Origin: Geothrix terrae
GTDB lineage: Bacteria > Acidobacteriota > Holophagae > Holophagales > Holophagaceae
NCBI RefSeq assembly: GCF_022808775.1
Contig: NZ_JAKZLA010000006.1
Span: forward strand, 124,001 to 188,000
Reading direction: 5' to 3'
DNA: 64,000 bases
Part shown: piece after piece, positions 52,155-61,092 of the stretch
Layout of the letters: each line of letters begins with the position of its first letter
Numbering within the stretch: position 1 is the stretch's first letter
Translations under genes and position numbers: made by a program
The notes under the pieces: model-generated
What the model saw: the letters and a program-made list of their open reading frames with translations, nothing else
Told to the model about the DNA's origin: nothing
The model's database searches: none

Positions 52155-53171
52155 ATGGCGCGATCTTCCATGTCCCTCAGGCTCTTTCTGGCCATCCTCA
52201 TCCTGGCTGTGGCTCCGGTGGCGGGCGGCTGGTGGGCCTGGAAAGGACGCGGCCCGCTCCGGCAGGAGGCCACGGTCCTGGTGAAGAAGGGCGCCAGCAT
52301 CAACCAGATCGCCGACCAGCTGGAGCGGGACGGGGTGATCCGGTCCGCCTCGCTCTTCAAGCTCTGGGCCCGGGCCCGTAAGCTCCAGCTCATCCGTGGC
52401 GAGTACACCTTCGAGCCCCGGGCCAGCCTGTCGGACGTCACGGGGAAGCTGCGCCGGGCGGAGATCCACTTCACCCCGGTGTCCATCCCCGAGGGGGCCC
52501 ACGCATGGGCCGTGCAGAAGCGCCTCAAGGACTTCGTGCCGGAGGACGTCTTCTGGACCCTGTGGAAGAGCCCCCGCCTCGCCCGCACCGCCGGATTCGA
52601 GGATGCGGAAAGCCTGGAAGGCCTCGTGGCGCCGGCCACCTACAAGCTGCACCACGCCATGGAGCCCGAGGAGATCATGCTCATGCTGGTGGAGGCATTC
52701 CGGAACCACGTACGGCCCAAGCTCGAGGGGGGGCCGCTGCCGCCCTACGAGACCCTGATCCTGGCGAGCCTGGTGGAGAAGGAGACGAAGCTGCCGGAGG
52801 AGCAACCCCGGGTGGCGGGCGTGTACCTGAAGCGGCTGAAGATCGGCATGCGCCTCCAGTGCGACCCCACCAGCCTCTATGCCCGCTGGGTCACCGGCGA
52901 CCTGCGCTTCACAGCGCCCACGCCGGAAGACATCCGGCGGCCCAGCCGTTTCAACACCTACACCGTGAAGGGCCTGCCGCCGACGCCCATCGCCGTTCCC
53001 AGCCCCTCGGCCATCGCGGCGGCGAAGGAGCCGCTCTCCGGCAAGGACCTCTACTTCGTGGCCACGGGCAGGGGCGGCCACAGCTTCGCGGCGAACCTCC
53101 GCGACCACAACCGGAACGTGGGGACCTACCGCAAGGAGCTGGCCCGGCAGAAGAAGGCGACTCGTGGCTAA
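52155..53171 (+). CDS. mltG: Endolytic murein transglycosylase MltG
   Basis: MltG cuts nascent glycan strands and sets their length. The 338-residue protein has an N-terminal membrane anchor (LRLFLAILILAVAPVAGGWWAW), a LysM-like domain (ATVLVKKGASINQIADQLERDGVI) and the YceG catalytic domain with EGLVAPATYKL, ILASLVEKETKLPEEQPRVAGVYLKRLKIGMRLQCDPTSLYA (catalytic Glu in VEKET) and FNTYTVKGLPPTPIAVPSPSAIAAA. ATG 52155 is used; ATG 52170 is possible. Its TAA lies within the start of tlyA. Confidence 0.95.
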   Translation: MARSSMSLRLFLAILILAVAPVAGGWWAWKGRGPLRQEATVLVKKGASINQIADQLERDGVIRSASLFKLWARARKLQLIRGEYTFEPRASLSDVTGKLRRAEIHFTPVSIPEGAHAWAVQKRLKDFVPEDVFWTLWKSPRLARTAGFEDAESLEGLVAPATYKLHHAMEPEEIMLMLVEAFRNHVRPKLEGGPLPPYETLILASLVEKETKLPEEQPRVAGVYLKRLKIGMRLQCDPTSLYARWVTGDLRFTAPTPEDIRRPSRFNTYTVKGLPPTPIAVPSPSAIAAAKEPLSGKDLYFVATGRGGHSFAANLRDHNRNVGTYRKELARQKKATRG

Positions 53172-53943
53172 GGTCCGGCTGGACCAGCTCCTCGTGCAGC
53201 GCGGCCTGTGCGAGACCCGCGCCAAGGCCCAGGCGCGCATCCTGGCGGGCGACGTGCTGGTGGCGGACCGGCCCGTCACCAAGGCGGGCACGGCCGTGGA
53301 CGAGGCGGCCGCCATCCGGCTGCGGGGTGAGGCGCTCCCCTTCGTGAGCCGGGGCGGGCTCAAGCTGGCTGGGGCCCTGGACCGCTGGGGCATCGATCCC
53401 ACGGGCCGGATCTGCTTCGATGCCGGGGCCAGCACGGGCGGCTTCACCGACTGCCTGCTCCAGCGTGGGGCGGCGAAGGTCTACGCGGTGGACGTGGGCA
53501 CCAACCAGCTCCACTGGAAGCTGCGGAGCGATCCGCGGGTGGTCTCCATGGAGCAGGTGAACCTCCGCACCTGGGACCCGGCCGCCATCCCCGAGCGCTG
53601 CAGCCTCCTGGTGGCCGACCTGAGCTTCATCTCCCTGCGGCTGGCCATCCCGCCCGTGCTGCCGAGCCTGGAACCCAGCGCCGAGGCGGTGCTGCTGGTG
53701 AAGCCGCAGTTCGAGGCGGGCCGGGAGGACGTGGGGGCGGGCGGCATCGTCCGCGACTCCGCCGTCCACCGGCGGGTGCTGATGGAGACCTGGGCCTTCT
53801 TCGAGGGCACGGAGCTGCATCCCCTGGACCTGGCCGAGAGCCCCATCAAGGGCGGCGAGGGGAACACGGAGTTCCTGCTCAGGCTCGGTCTGGACGTCCC
53901 GGCCGGGAGCCTGGGGCCGGCCCTCGAGTCCCTGGGGCTCTGA
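53164..53943 (+). CDS. tlyA: TlyA-family rRNA 2'-O-methyltransferase / hemolysin-like protein
   Basis: The 259-residue protein has an N-terminal S4 RNA-binding domain (VRLDQLLVQRGLCETRAKAQARILAGDVLVADRPVTKAG) and an FtsJ-like AdoMet methyltransferase domain (FVSRGGLKLAGALD, CFDAGASTGGFTDCLLQRGAAKVYAVDVGTNQL, LLVADLSFISLR, LLVKPQFEAGRE). TlyA methylates 16S and 23S rRNA riboses in mycobacteria. The GTG start overlaps the mltG stop by 8 nt. Confidence 0.95.
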   Translation: MAKVRLDQLLVQRGLCETRAKAQARILAGDVLVADRPVTKAGTAVDEAAAIRLRGEALPFVSRGGLKLAGALDRWGIDPTGRICFDAGASTGGFTDCLLQRGAAKVYAVDVGTNQLHWKLRSDPRVVSMEQVNLRTWDPAAIPERCSLLVADLSFISLRLAIPPVLPSLEPSAEAVLLVKPQFEAGREDVGAGGIVRDSAVHRRVLMETWAFFEGTELHPLDLAESPIKGGEGNTEFLLRLGLDVPAGSLGPALESLGL

Positions 53944-54035
53944 ACGGTCCCGAAAGCCGTCGCGTCGCTGCAGGGTCGTCTCGGGCCCCAGGGCACGGCG
54001 TCCAGCCTGTACACTGAGGGATTGCCGGAGCCCAG

Positions 54036-54785
54036 GTGTTCGACAGCCTTTCCATCCCCACCATCCTCGTCAGCTATGTGGCCCTCCTCTTCAGCCTGAG
54101 CGTGCACGAAGCCAGCCATGCCACGGCGGCCTACCTGCTGGAGGACGACACGGCAGCGCGGCTGGGCCGGATGACCCTGAACCCCCTCGCCCACATGGAC
54201 CTGCTGGGCACCTTCGTGTTCCCCCTGCTGGGCATGGCCACCGGCTTCCCCTTCATCGGCTGGGCCAAGCCCGTGCCCGTGGATCCCCGCAAGCTGACCC
54301 GCCGGTTCACCCAGCGGGTGGGCTATGCCTTCGTGGCCAGCGCCGGCCCGGCCTCCAACCTGGTCCAGGCCGTGGTCTTCCTGGGAATCATGTTCCTGGC
54401 GGTGAAGGCGGTGGTGCCGGTCCCCGAGCAGGAATTCCGGGTGTTCGCCCGGGCCCTCCTGGCCGCGAAGGTGGAGAGCCTCCAGGTGCTCCAGCTGGGT
54501 ACGACCGCCACGCTCTTCCTGGCCCTGCTCGGCCGCCTGGTGCTCATCAACATCGGCCTGGCCCTCTTCAACCTGCTGCCCATGGGACCGCTGGACGGGG
54601 CGGGCATCCTGCGGGGCTTCCTGCCCTGGCGCTGGCTGCCGAAGTTCGACCGGGTCCAGCCCTGGATGGGCGGCATCCTCATCGTGCTGGCCCTCACGGG
54701 CCTCCTGGGCTACGTCCTGGGCCCCGTGTTCGGGCTGGTGTTCTACGGCATCGAGCTTGTCGCCCGCCTCGTCCTCCACTTCTGA
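54036..54785 (+). CDS. Site-2 protease family membrane metalloprotease (M50)
   Basis: This 249-residue integral membrane zinc protease has HEASH at the end of the first helix (zinc-binding HExxH) and NLLPMGPLDGAGI as the distal zinc-Asp motif, with about 6 hydrophobic segments. It belongs to the short group of M50 proteases lacking PDZ and CBS domains. The substrate is unknown; relatives cut membrane-bound anti-sigma factors or lipoprotein signals. GTG 54036 has GGAG upstream and a TACACT -10-like element at 54010-54015. Confidence 0.9.
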   Translation: MFDSLSIPTILVSYVALLFSLSVHEASHATAAYLLEDDTAARLGRMTLNPLAHMDLLGTFVFPLLGMATGFPFIGWAKPVPVDPRKLTRRFTQRVGYAFVASAGPASNLVQAVVFLGIMFLAVKAVVPVPEQEFRVFARALLAAKVESLQVLQLGTTATLFLALLGRLVLINIGLALFNLLPMGPLDGAGILRGFLPWRWLPKFDRVQPWMGGILIVLALTGLLGYVLGPVFGLVFYGIELVARLVLHF

Positions 54786-54809
54786 TCCACGCGCACCCTC
54801 GGAGCAGTC

Positions 54810-55799
54810 ATGCAACGCATCCTTTCCGGCATCCAGCCCTCGGGCTCCCAGCACATCGGCCACCTGGTGGGAGCCCTGGACAACTTCACGCGGCTCCAGG
54901 GCCAGGGCGAGGCCTTCTACATGATCGCGGACTGGCATGCGCTGACCTCGAAGTACGAGGCCGTCGAGGAGATCTGGCCTGCCACGCTGGAGCTCACGGC
55001 CACCTACCTGGCGGCGGGCCTCGATCCGCAGAAGGCGACGATCTTCGTGCAGAGCCTGGTGAAGGAGCATGCGGAGCTGCACCTGCTGCTGTCCATGGTG
55101 ACACCGCTCTCCTGGCTGGAGCGGGTGCCGACCTACAAGGAGAAGCTGCAGAACGCCGTGGCGGACCTCGGCAGCTACGGCTTCCTGGGCTACCCCCTGC
55201 TGATGACCGCGGACATCATCCTCTACAAGGCCCACAAGGTGCCCGTGGGCGAGGACCAGCTCTTCCACATCGAGCTGGCCCGCGAGGTGCTCCGCCGCTT
55301 CAACTTCCTCTACAAGGAGGAGGTCTTCCCCGAGCCCGAGGCGGTGCTCACCCCGACGCCCAAGGTGCCCGGCCTCGACGGGCGCAAGATGTCCAAGAGC
55401 TACGGGAACTGCATCTACCTTCGAGACAGCAACGCCACGATCCTGGAGAAGTGCACGCGGCAGATGGCCTCGGATCCCGCCCGCGTGCGCAAGACCGATC
55501 CGGGCAACCCGGACATCTGCCCCGTCTTCGACTTCCACAAGCTCTTCAGCGACGACGCCACCGTGCAGATGGTGAACACCGAGTGCCGCCGGGCGGGCAT
55601 CGGCTGCTTCGACTGCAAGAAGCGGGTGGCCGAGGCGATGATCCAGCGCATCGAGCCCCTGCGGGAGAAGATCGAAGCGTCCCTGGCGCACCCTGCGGAC
55701 CTGGAGGCCGTGCTCCAGGACGGCAGCGCCCGGGCCCGCGCCGTGGCCGCCGGGACCATGGTGGAGGTCCGCCAGGCCATGAAGATGCCCGGCCTCTAG
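54810..55799 (+). CDS. trpS: Tryptophanyl-tRNA synthetase
   Basis: TrpRS charges tRNA(Trp). The 329-residue class I enzyme has the HIGH-like motif HIGHLVGAL within SGIQPSGSQHIGH, YKEKLQNAVADLGSYGFLGYPLLMTADIILYKAHKVPVGEDQLFHIELAREV, and KMSKS in GRKMSKSYGN. The C-terminal part GCFDCKKRVAEAM is typical of the bacterial enzyme. It starts 24 nt after the M50 protease gene. Confidence 0.97.
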   Translation: MQRILSGIQPSGSQHIGHLVGALDNFTRLQGQGEAFYMIADWHALTSKYEAVEEIWPATLELTATYLAAGLDPQKATIFVQSLVKEHAELHLLLSMVTPLSWLERVPTYKEKLQNAVADLGSYGFLGYPLLMTADIILYKAHKVPVGEDQLFHIELAREVLRRFNFLYKEEVFPEPEAVLTPTPKVPGLDGRKMSKSYGNCIYLRDSNATILEKCTRQMASDPARVRKTDPGNPDICPVFDFHKLFSDDATVQMVNTECRRAGIGCFDCKKRVAEAMIQRIEPLREKIEASLAHPADLEAVLQDGSARARAVAAGTMVEVRQAMKMPGL

Positions 55800-55862
55800 G
55801 AATGGGGCGGGGAACGAGCGCTTGCGTTCCGTTCCCATCCTGGTAGACTCTCTTTTGCTCGT

Positions 55863-55939
55863 GGTCCCTTAGCTCAGTTGGTTAGAGCATCTGACTCTTA
55901 ATCAGAGGGTCCCCGGTTCGAGTCCGGGAGGGACCACCA
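55863..55939 (+). tRNA. tRNA-Lys (anticodon CTT)
   Basis: The 77-nt cloverleaf folds fully. The acceptor stem GGTCCCT pairs with AGGGACC, the D arm is GCTCAGTTGGTTAGAGC, and the anticodon stem TCTGA/TCAGA holds the loop CTCTTAA with anticodon CTT at 55897-55899. The T arm is CCCGGTTCGAGTCCGGG. The discriminator A and the CCA end (55937-55939) are encoded. A TAGACT element lies about 20 nt upstream at 55844-55849, and a terminator follows at once. Confidence 0.97.
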
Positions 55940-55945
55940 GACCAG

Positions 55946-55977
55946 AAGCCCGCGGATCCAAAGTCCGCGGGCTTTTT
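55946..55977 (+). terminator. Terminator after tRNA-Lys
   Basis: AAGCCCGCGGA (55946-55956) pairs with TCCGCGGGCTT (55964-55974) over a 7-nt loop, and the T run continues to 55977. It lies 6 nt after the tRNA CCA end. Confidence 0.88.
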
Positions 55978-56103
55978 CGCGCTGTCTCTCCGATCACATC
56001 TCGCGGCGCGCGGCGCCATGCGGTGGACGGAGGCCGGTATATTTGTAGGGCTGTCCGGTCGTGTCGAAGGACCGGGAAACGCAGGAATGACGGGAGGAAC
56101 ACC

Positions 56104-57000
56104 GTGGATCTGAAACGCATCGTTCTGGACCTCATGCCGGACGCGCTCGTCCGCACCTTCGCCGCGCCGTACTGCGCGGGCAAGGGCATCGCCAGCGGCA
56201 TCGCCAAGGTCGACGAGATCCACACCAAGGGTGGGCTCTACTCGACCCTGGATCTGCTGGGCGAGGAGGTGTTCAAGCGGGAGGACGTGGAAGCCACGGT
56301 CCAGGTGTACTTCCGGATGATCGAGGCGGTGAAGGACCGCCGCAACGCCAGCATCAGCCTCAAGCCCACGCAGCTCGGCATCAACGAGAGCGAGGCCTAC
56401 TGCCAGGAGAACCTCCGCCGCATCGTGGCCGCCGCGGCCGTGCATGGCGTCCACATCACGCTGGACATGGAGGACCGGCACTTCACGGATGTCACCCTGC
56501 GCATGTTCAAGGCCATCCGGAACGAGTTCGACAACTTCGGGATCGTGCTGCAGAGCCGCCTGTTCCGCACCGGCGAGGACATCAAGGCCCTCCACCTCAA
56601 GCCCTGCAAGGTCCGCATCTGCATCGGCATCTACCGGGAGCCCGCGGAGGTCGCCCTGCAGGACAAGCGGGACATGAAGGAGAAGCTGTTCGAGTACGTG
56701 CACCTGCTGCTGGACCACGGGCACTACCCCGAGATCGCCACCCACGACGAGCCCCTCATCCGGCGCTGCATCGAATCCCTGGACAAGCGCGGCGTGGCGA
56801 AGGACGCCTACGAGTTCCAGATGCTGATGGGCGTTCCCCGCGCGGAGATCCAGCAGGAGATCGTCAAGCGCGGCCAGGTCATGCGCCTCTACGTCCCCTT
56901 CGCCGAGGACTGGAAGTACGCCGTGGCCTACATGAAGCGCCGGCTGGGGGCCAATCCGGCCATGGCCGCCATGGTGCTGAAGAACCTGTTCGGGCACTGA
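56104..57000 (+). CDS. Proline dehydrogenase
   Basis: This 298-residue FAD enzyme oxidises proline to pyrroline-5-carboxylate. It is the short monofunctional form: SISLKPTQLGI, HITLDMEDRHFTDVTL, FGIVLQSRLFRTGEDI, ICIGIYREPAEVALQDK, PEIATHDEPLIRRCIE and YEFQMLMGVP match the PRODH barrel. GTG 56104 has GGGAGG 7 nt upstream. A TATATT element lies at about 56038. No pyrroline-5-carboxylate dehydrogenase gene is adjacent. Confidence 0.93.
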   Translation: MDLKRIVLDLMPDALVRTFAAPYCAGKGIASGIAKVDEIHTKGGLYSTLDLLGEEVFKREDVEATVQVYFRMIEAVKDRRNASISLKPTQLGINESEAYCQENLRRIVAAAAVHGVHITLDMEDRHFTDVTLRMFKAIRNEFDNFGIVLQSRLFRTGEDIKALHLKPCKVRICIGIYREPAEVALQDKRDMKEKLFEYVHLLLDHGHYPEIATHDEPLIRRCIESLDKRGVAKDAYEFQMLMGVPRAEIQQEIVKRGQVMRLYVPFAEDWKYAVAYMKRRLGANPAMAAMVLKNLFGH

Positions 57001-57011
57001 TCCCAATTCAT

Positions 57012-57040
57012 TTGGACAAAGCCCCGGGTGCGGCTATGTT
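57012..57040 (+). promoter_or_regulatory. Sigma-70-type promoter of the Cys-rich peptide gene
   Basis: TTGGAC (57012-57017) and TATGTT (57035-57040) are 17 nt apart, and the start codon lies 39 nt beyond. This is one of the best-matching promoter pairs in the window and it drives a single short gene followed by its own terminator. Confidence 0.6.
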
Positions 57041-57079
57041 GCTCCGGTGGGGCCGTGTCCCACGCAGACGGAGAATCCC

Positions 57080-57265
57080 ATGAAGAAGATGCTGGCGCTG
57101 GTCCTGATGAGCTCTTTCGCCCTGGCGGGCTACGCCGCCGAGGAGAAGAAGCCCGAGCCCAAGAAGGGCTGCGGGATGGCCTGCTGCGAAAAGAACAAGG
57201 CTGCCTCTTGCAAGGATTGCACCGAGTGCTGCAAGAAGAAGGATGCCGCTCCCAAGAAGGGCTGA
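57080..57265 (+). CDS. Small secreted Cys/Lys-rich peptide
   Basis: The 61-residue product has a signal peptide (MKKMLALVLMSSFALAGYAA) and a mature part of about 41 residues with seven cysteines (31, 35, 36, 44, 47, 50, 51) and many lysines: GCGMACCEKN then SCKDCTECCKKKD. The cysteine density suggests metal binding or disulfides in the periplasm. I do not know the family. It is a single-gene unit with its own promoter and terminator, which argues against a chance frame. Confidence 0.75.
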   Translation: MKKMLALVLMSSFALAGYAAEEKKPEPKKGCGMACCEKNKAASCKDCTECCKKKDAAPKKG

Positions 57266-57302
57266 TGATCCCTTTTCCGGTGCCTCATCGCTCCGGAATA
57301 TG

Positions 57303-57333
57303 AAAACCCCGGAGCCAAACTCCGGGGTTTTTG
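57303..57333 (+). terminator. Terminator after the Cys-rich peptide gene
   Basis: A 12-bp perfect stem (57303-57314 with 57320-57331) over CCAAA, with AAAA at the base and a T5 run on the right. It ends the single-gene unit before the MscS-type gene. Confidence 0.88.
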
Positions 57334-57366
57334 CGTTCCGGCCCGGTTCGTGATTGTCTGGATGGG

Positions 57367-59208
57367 ATGAAGATCCGCACCCTGCTCCCTGGCGCCATCC
57401 TGTTGGCTTTGACGGCCGGCACCGTGGCCGGCTGGATGTGGACCCGGGATGTGCCGCAACCCCAAGGCCAGGAGGCGCCGGTCCAGCCGCAGAAGCGGGG
57501 CCGCCGGGGCGCGCCCGTGCAGCAGCGCCTGGTGGACCAGTCGCCGCTGCTCACCGCGCGGAGCCTGGTGCCCTTGGCCACGACCTTCGAGGAAAAGCAG
57601 CTGGCGGTCCAGGCGGAGCGCCTGGGCAACCACTCGGTGGACCTCGCCTTCTCGTATGCGCTCCGGACGGCGGCCACCGCCTCTGTGCCGAACACGCCGG
57701 AGATCAAGGAACTTTCGGAAGCCAAAGCCAAGGCCCAGGCCGCTGTGGAGGCCGGGGAGCAGCAGCTGGCCCGCCTGGGCCGGCTGCTCGGTGCGGCCCC
57801 GGAATCCAAGAAGGATGCGCTGGAAGACCAGATCGACCTCACCAAGGCCCAGCTGGAGCTGGACAAGGATGAACTCGAGACGGCCTCGAACGACCTGGCG
57901 CAGGCTGGCGGGGATCCCCAGGCCAAGATCCGGCGGCTGAAGGAGGCTCACGAGGCCGCCGACCGGGAATCCTCCCAGATCATGGCGGCGGCCAAGCCCC
58001 CCAGCGCCTTCCAGCCCGGCAGCCTCGTTGGCCGGGTGCTGGAATGGCGCATCCAGCGGGACAAGTGCGCGCGGTTGGAGAAGGCCCGGGCCGAGGCCCA
58101 GGTCAAGGAGCAGGCCATGGCCAAGCGCCGGGCCGAAGTCGAGGCCCAGGCGAAGAAGGAGCAGGAGGACCGTGAGGCGGCCCGCAGCGCGGCCTCGACC
58201 CTCATGAGGGGCGCCTCGAGCCATGGACTGGGCCGGGAGGAGGCCAAGGCCGCCGTGTCCTCCCTGAAGCAGTTCGGGGATGTGCAGCGGAGGCTGGCCA
58301 CCATGGCCAAGCGGATCCAGGATCAGCAGGGCCTGGCGGAAACCTACGGAACGTGGCTCGGCCTGGCCGATGGCTACCGCAACGTCGCCCTGCACAAGCT
58401 GCTGTCCCAGGGGCTGGCCATCCTCGGCGTGGTGGTCGCCGCCTACCTGCTCGGCCTGCTCATCGACTGGCTGCACCGGCGCCCCGCCGCCGTGGAACGG
58501 GCCTCCGTGGGCGCCTCGAAGTCCGTGCTGAAGGTGATCATCCGGGTGGTGGCCGTGCTCACCATCGGGTTCATGGTCGTGGGCATGCCGGCCCAGGCCA
58601 CCACCGTCTTCGGCCTCGCCGGCGCCGGCCTCACCGTGGCCCTCAAGGACTTCATCGTGGCCTTCTTCGGCTGGTTCATCCTCATGGGGAAGAACGGCAT
58701 CCGCCTGGGCGACTGGGTGGAGATCCGGGGCGTGGGCGGCGAGGTGGTCGAGATCGGCCTGCTCCGCACGGTGATCCTGGAAACGGGCAGCTGGAGCGAC
58801 GCGGGCCATCCCACGGGCCGCCGGGTGGCCTTCGTGAACAACTTCGCCATCGAGGGCCACTTCTTCAATTTCTCCACCTCGGGCAAGTGGATGTGGGACG
58901 AGCTCAACGTCGTCGTCCCGGCGGGACAGGATCCCTACCTGGTCATCGATGGCGTTCAGAAGCTGGTGGAGCAGCAGACCTCAGCCAACGCCAAGATCGC
59001 CGAGGCGGAATGGCAGCAGACCGCCGCCCGCTACAAGGTGAAGGCCTTCTCGGCCATCCCGGGCGTCCAGGTGGTGCCGGGCCCCAACGGCATGGAAGTC
59101 CGGGCCCGCTACCTCACCCGCGCCTTCGAGCGTCACGAGACGCGGCTCCGGATGAACCAGGCGGTGGTCGAGCTGATGCACGGTCCGCGGGCGGGCGCTT
59201 CAGCCTGA
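57367..59208 (+). CDS. Large MscS-family mechanosensitive channel with coiled-coil N-terminal region
   Basis: The 613-residue protein has an N-terminal signal or anchor (LLPGAILLALTAGTVAGWMW). About 300 mostly helical, charged residues follow, predicted coiled coil (EAKAKAQAAVEAGEQQLARL..., KCARLEKARAEAQVKEQAMAKRRAEVEAQAKKE). Next come two membrane helices and an MscS core: MPAQATTVFGLAGAGLTVALKDFIVAFFGWFILMGKNGIRLGDWVEIRGVGGEVVEIGLLRTVILE. A C-terminal cytoplasmic part ends the protein. It may release solutes on osmotic downshock; the periplasmic coiled coil resembles the MscK-type layout but is shorter. Confidence 0.88.
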   Translation: MKIRTLLPGAILLALTAGTVAGWMWTRDVPQPQGQEAPVQPQKRGRRGAPVQQRLVDQSPLLTARSLVPLATTFEEKQLAVQAERLGNHSVDLAFSYALRTAATASVPNTPEIKELSEAKAKAQAAVEAGEQQLARLGRLLGAAPESKKDALEDQIDLTKAQLELDKDELETASNDLAQAGGDPQAKIRRLKEAHEAADRESSQIMAAAKPPSAFQPGSLVGRVLEWRIQRDKCARLEKARAEAQVKEQAMAKRRAEVEAQAKKEQEDREAARSAASTLMRGASSHGLGREEAKAAVSSLKQFGDVQRRLATMAKRIQDQQGLAETYGTWLGLADGYRNVALHKLLSQGLAILGVVVAAYLLGLLIDWLHRRPAAVERASVGASKSVLKVIIRVVAVLTIGFMVVGMPAQATTVFGLAGAGLTVALKDFIVAFFGWFILMGKNGIRLGDWVEIRGVGGEVVEIGLLRTVILETGSWSDAGHPTGRRVAFVNNFAIEGHFFNFSTSGKWMWDELNVVVPAGQDPYLVIDGVQKLVEQQTSANAKIAEAEWQQTAARYKVKAFSAIPGVQVVPGPNGMEVRARYLTRAFERHETRLRMNQAVVELMHGPRAGASA

Positions 59209-59361
59209 GGCCTGCCTGGCCTCCAAGCGCGGCGGGGCCCCTGTGGTACCCTGGAGGCACCGTAGGCTTGAGGATCCTGCTTTCCGCGACCTCGATCCCC
59301 TGTCTCTGGATTTGCCGCCGCCCAGGCCTGCCGGGCGACCCATTCTGCGCATCGGATTCCC

Positions 59362-60990
59362 ATGATCTCGTTCTCCAGCGTGAGCAAGCAGTACGGCAAA
59401 CAGGTCCTCTTCATCGAGGCGGATTTCCAGCTCAACCCCGGCGAGAAGGTGGGCCTGGTGGGGCCCAACGGGGCGGGCAAGTCCACGTTGTTCCGCATGA
59501 TCATGGGCGAAGAATCTCCGGATGAAGGCTCCGTGACCCTGCCGAAGAAACTCACCCTGGGCTACTTCCGGCAGGAAGTGGACGAGATGGCGGGCCGTCC
59601 CGTCCTGGACGAGGCCATCGCGGGCAGCGGCCGCCTGGGCGACCTGCACCACGAGCTGCTGGATCTCGAGCACGCCATGTCGAACCCGGATACGCCGGAT
59701 TTCGAGGCGGTGCTGGAGCGGTTCGGCCACGTCCAGGAGGAGTACCAGCACCTGGGCGGCTACGAGCTGGAGGCCCGGGCCCGGGCCTGCCTGCATGGCC
59801 TCGGCTTCGAGGACGAGCAGATTGATGGTGATGTGGGCGCCCTGTCCGGCGGCTGGAAGATGCGCGTGTCCATGGCCAAGGTGCTGCTGGGGAACTTCGA
59901 TGTCCTGCTCATGGACGAGCCCACCAACCACCTGGACATCGAGTCCATCCTCTGGCTGGAGTCCTTCCTGAAGTCCGTGCCGGCCACGCTGCTGATGACC
60001 AGCCACGACCGCGACTTCATGAACCGGGTGGTGACCAAGGTGCTGGAGATCGACGGCGGCGACATCGTCACCTACTCCGGCGACTACGACTTCTACGTGC
60101 GGGAGCGGGAGCAGCGCGAAGCCAACCAGGAGGCCGCCTACGCCCGCCAGCAGGCCAAGCTGGCCAAGGAGCAGCGCTTCATCGAGCGGTTCAGCGCCCA
60201 CGCCGCCAAGGCGGCCCAGGTGCAGAGCCGCATCAAGGCCCTGGACAAGATCGAGCGCGTGGAGCCGCCCAAGCGGCGCCGCGTCGTGAAGTGGGACTTC
60301 CGCATCCCCGGCCGCTCCGGCGACGACGTGGCCATGCTGGAGGGTGTCTGCAAGGCCTACGGCCCGAAGAAGCTTTACGACCAGTTCGCCCTCCACATCC
60401 GGCGCGGCGAGCGCTGGTGCGTCATGGGCCGGAATGGCGCCGGCAAGTCCACCCTGCTGAAGATGGTGGCGGGGGCCCTCCAGCCGGACACGGGCATCGT
60501 GAAGCTAGGGGCCAGCCTCAGCCTGGGCTATTTCTCCCAGCAGGCCCTGGACCTGCTGGACCCGGAGCTCACCGTGCTCGAGCAGATGCAGAAGGACTTT
60601 CCCATGGAGGGCCTCGGCGTGCTGCGCAACCTGCTGGGTGCCTTCCAGTTCTCCGGTGACGACGTGGACAAGCGCATCCGCGCGCTCTCCGGCGGCGAGA
60701 AGTCGCGGCTGGTGATGGCCCGCATGCTCTTCAACCCGCCGAATTTCCTGGTGCTGGACGAGCCCACCAACCACCTGGACCTGGCCACCAAGGAGATGCT
60801 CATCGAGGCCCTGAAGGACTTCGAGGGCACCATGCTCTTCGTCTCCCACGACCGTACCTTCCTGCGGGGCCTGGCCAACCGCGTCCTGGAGCTCGCGGGG
60901 GAGGAGCACGAGGCCCCCCTGCTGTTCCCGGGCACCTACGCCGAGTACGTGGAGCGCACCGGCCGCGAGGCGCCGGGCGTGCACAACTGA
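59362..60990 (+). CDS. ABC-F family ATPase
   Basis: The 542-residue protein has two ABC ATPase domains in one chain and no membrane segment. The first has GPNGAGKST, LSGGWKMRVSMAKVLL and LLMDEPTNHLDI; the second has GRNGAGKST, LSGGEKSRLVMARMLF and LVLDEPTNHLDL. A charged linker lies between them (about 245-310). ABC-F proteins such as EttA, Uup and YbiT act on the ribosome. A C-terminal coiled coil as in Uup is absent. The specific subgroup is not assigned. No transporter partner is expected. Confidence 0.93.
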   Translation: MISFSSVSKQYGKQVLFIEADFQLNPGEKVGLVGPNGAGKSTLFRMIMGEESPDEGSVTLPKKLTLGYFRQEVDEMAGRPVLDEAIAGSGRLGDLHHELLDLEHAMSNPDTPDFEAVLERFGHVQEEYQHLGGYELEARARACLHGLGFEDEQIDGDVGALSGGWKMRVSMAKVLLGNFDVLLMDEPTNHLDIESILWLESFLKSVPATLLMTSHDRDFMNRVVTKVLEIDGGDIVTYSGDYDFYVREREQREANQEAAYARQQAKLAKEQRFIERFSAHAAKAAQVQSRIKALDKIERVEPPKRRRVVKWDFRIPGRSGDDVAMLEGVCKAYGPKKLYDQFALHIRRGERWCVMGRNGAGKSTLLKMVAGALQPDTGIVKLGASLSLGYFSQQALDLLDPELTVLEQMQKDFPMEGLGVLRNLLGAFQFSGDDVDKRIRALSGGEKSRLVMARMLFNPPNFLVLDEPTNHLDLATKEMLIEALKDFEGTMLFVSHDRTFLRGLANRVLELAGEEHEAPLLFPGTYAEYVERTGREAPGVHN

Positions 60991-61092
60991 GCGATCAGGA
61001 AAACTCACGCAGAGGCCGCTGAGAAGGCTGAGGGTCGCGGAGTAACCCCAGCCCCTTTTCTTCCTCCGCGGCCCTCTGTTGCCTCTGCGCTC
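60991..61092. repeat. Imperfect palindromic element between convergent genes
   Basis: CGCAGAGGC (61008-61016) recurs inverted at 61081-61089. GAGGGTCGCGGAG (61030-61042) recurs inverted at 61064-61076 with one mismatch. Together they give a long imperfect hairpin around TAACCCCAGCCCCTTTTCTT. It fills the gap between the ABC-F gene and the RluA-type gene and may terminate both. The wording resembles dispersed intergenic repeats seen in many genomes. Confidence 0.6.
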
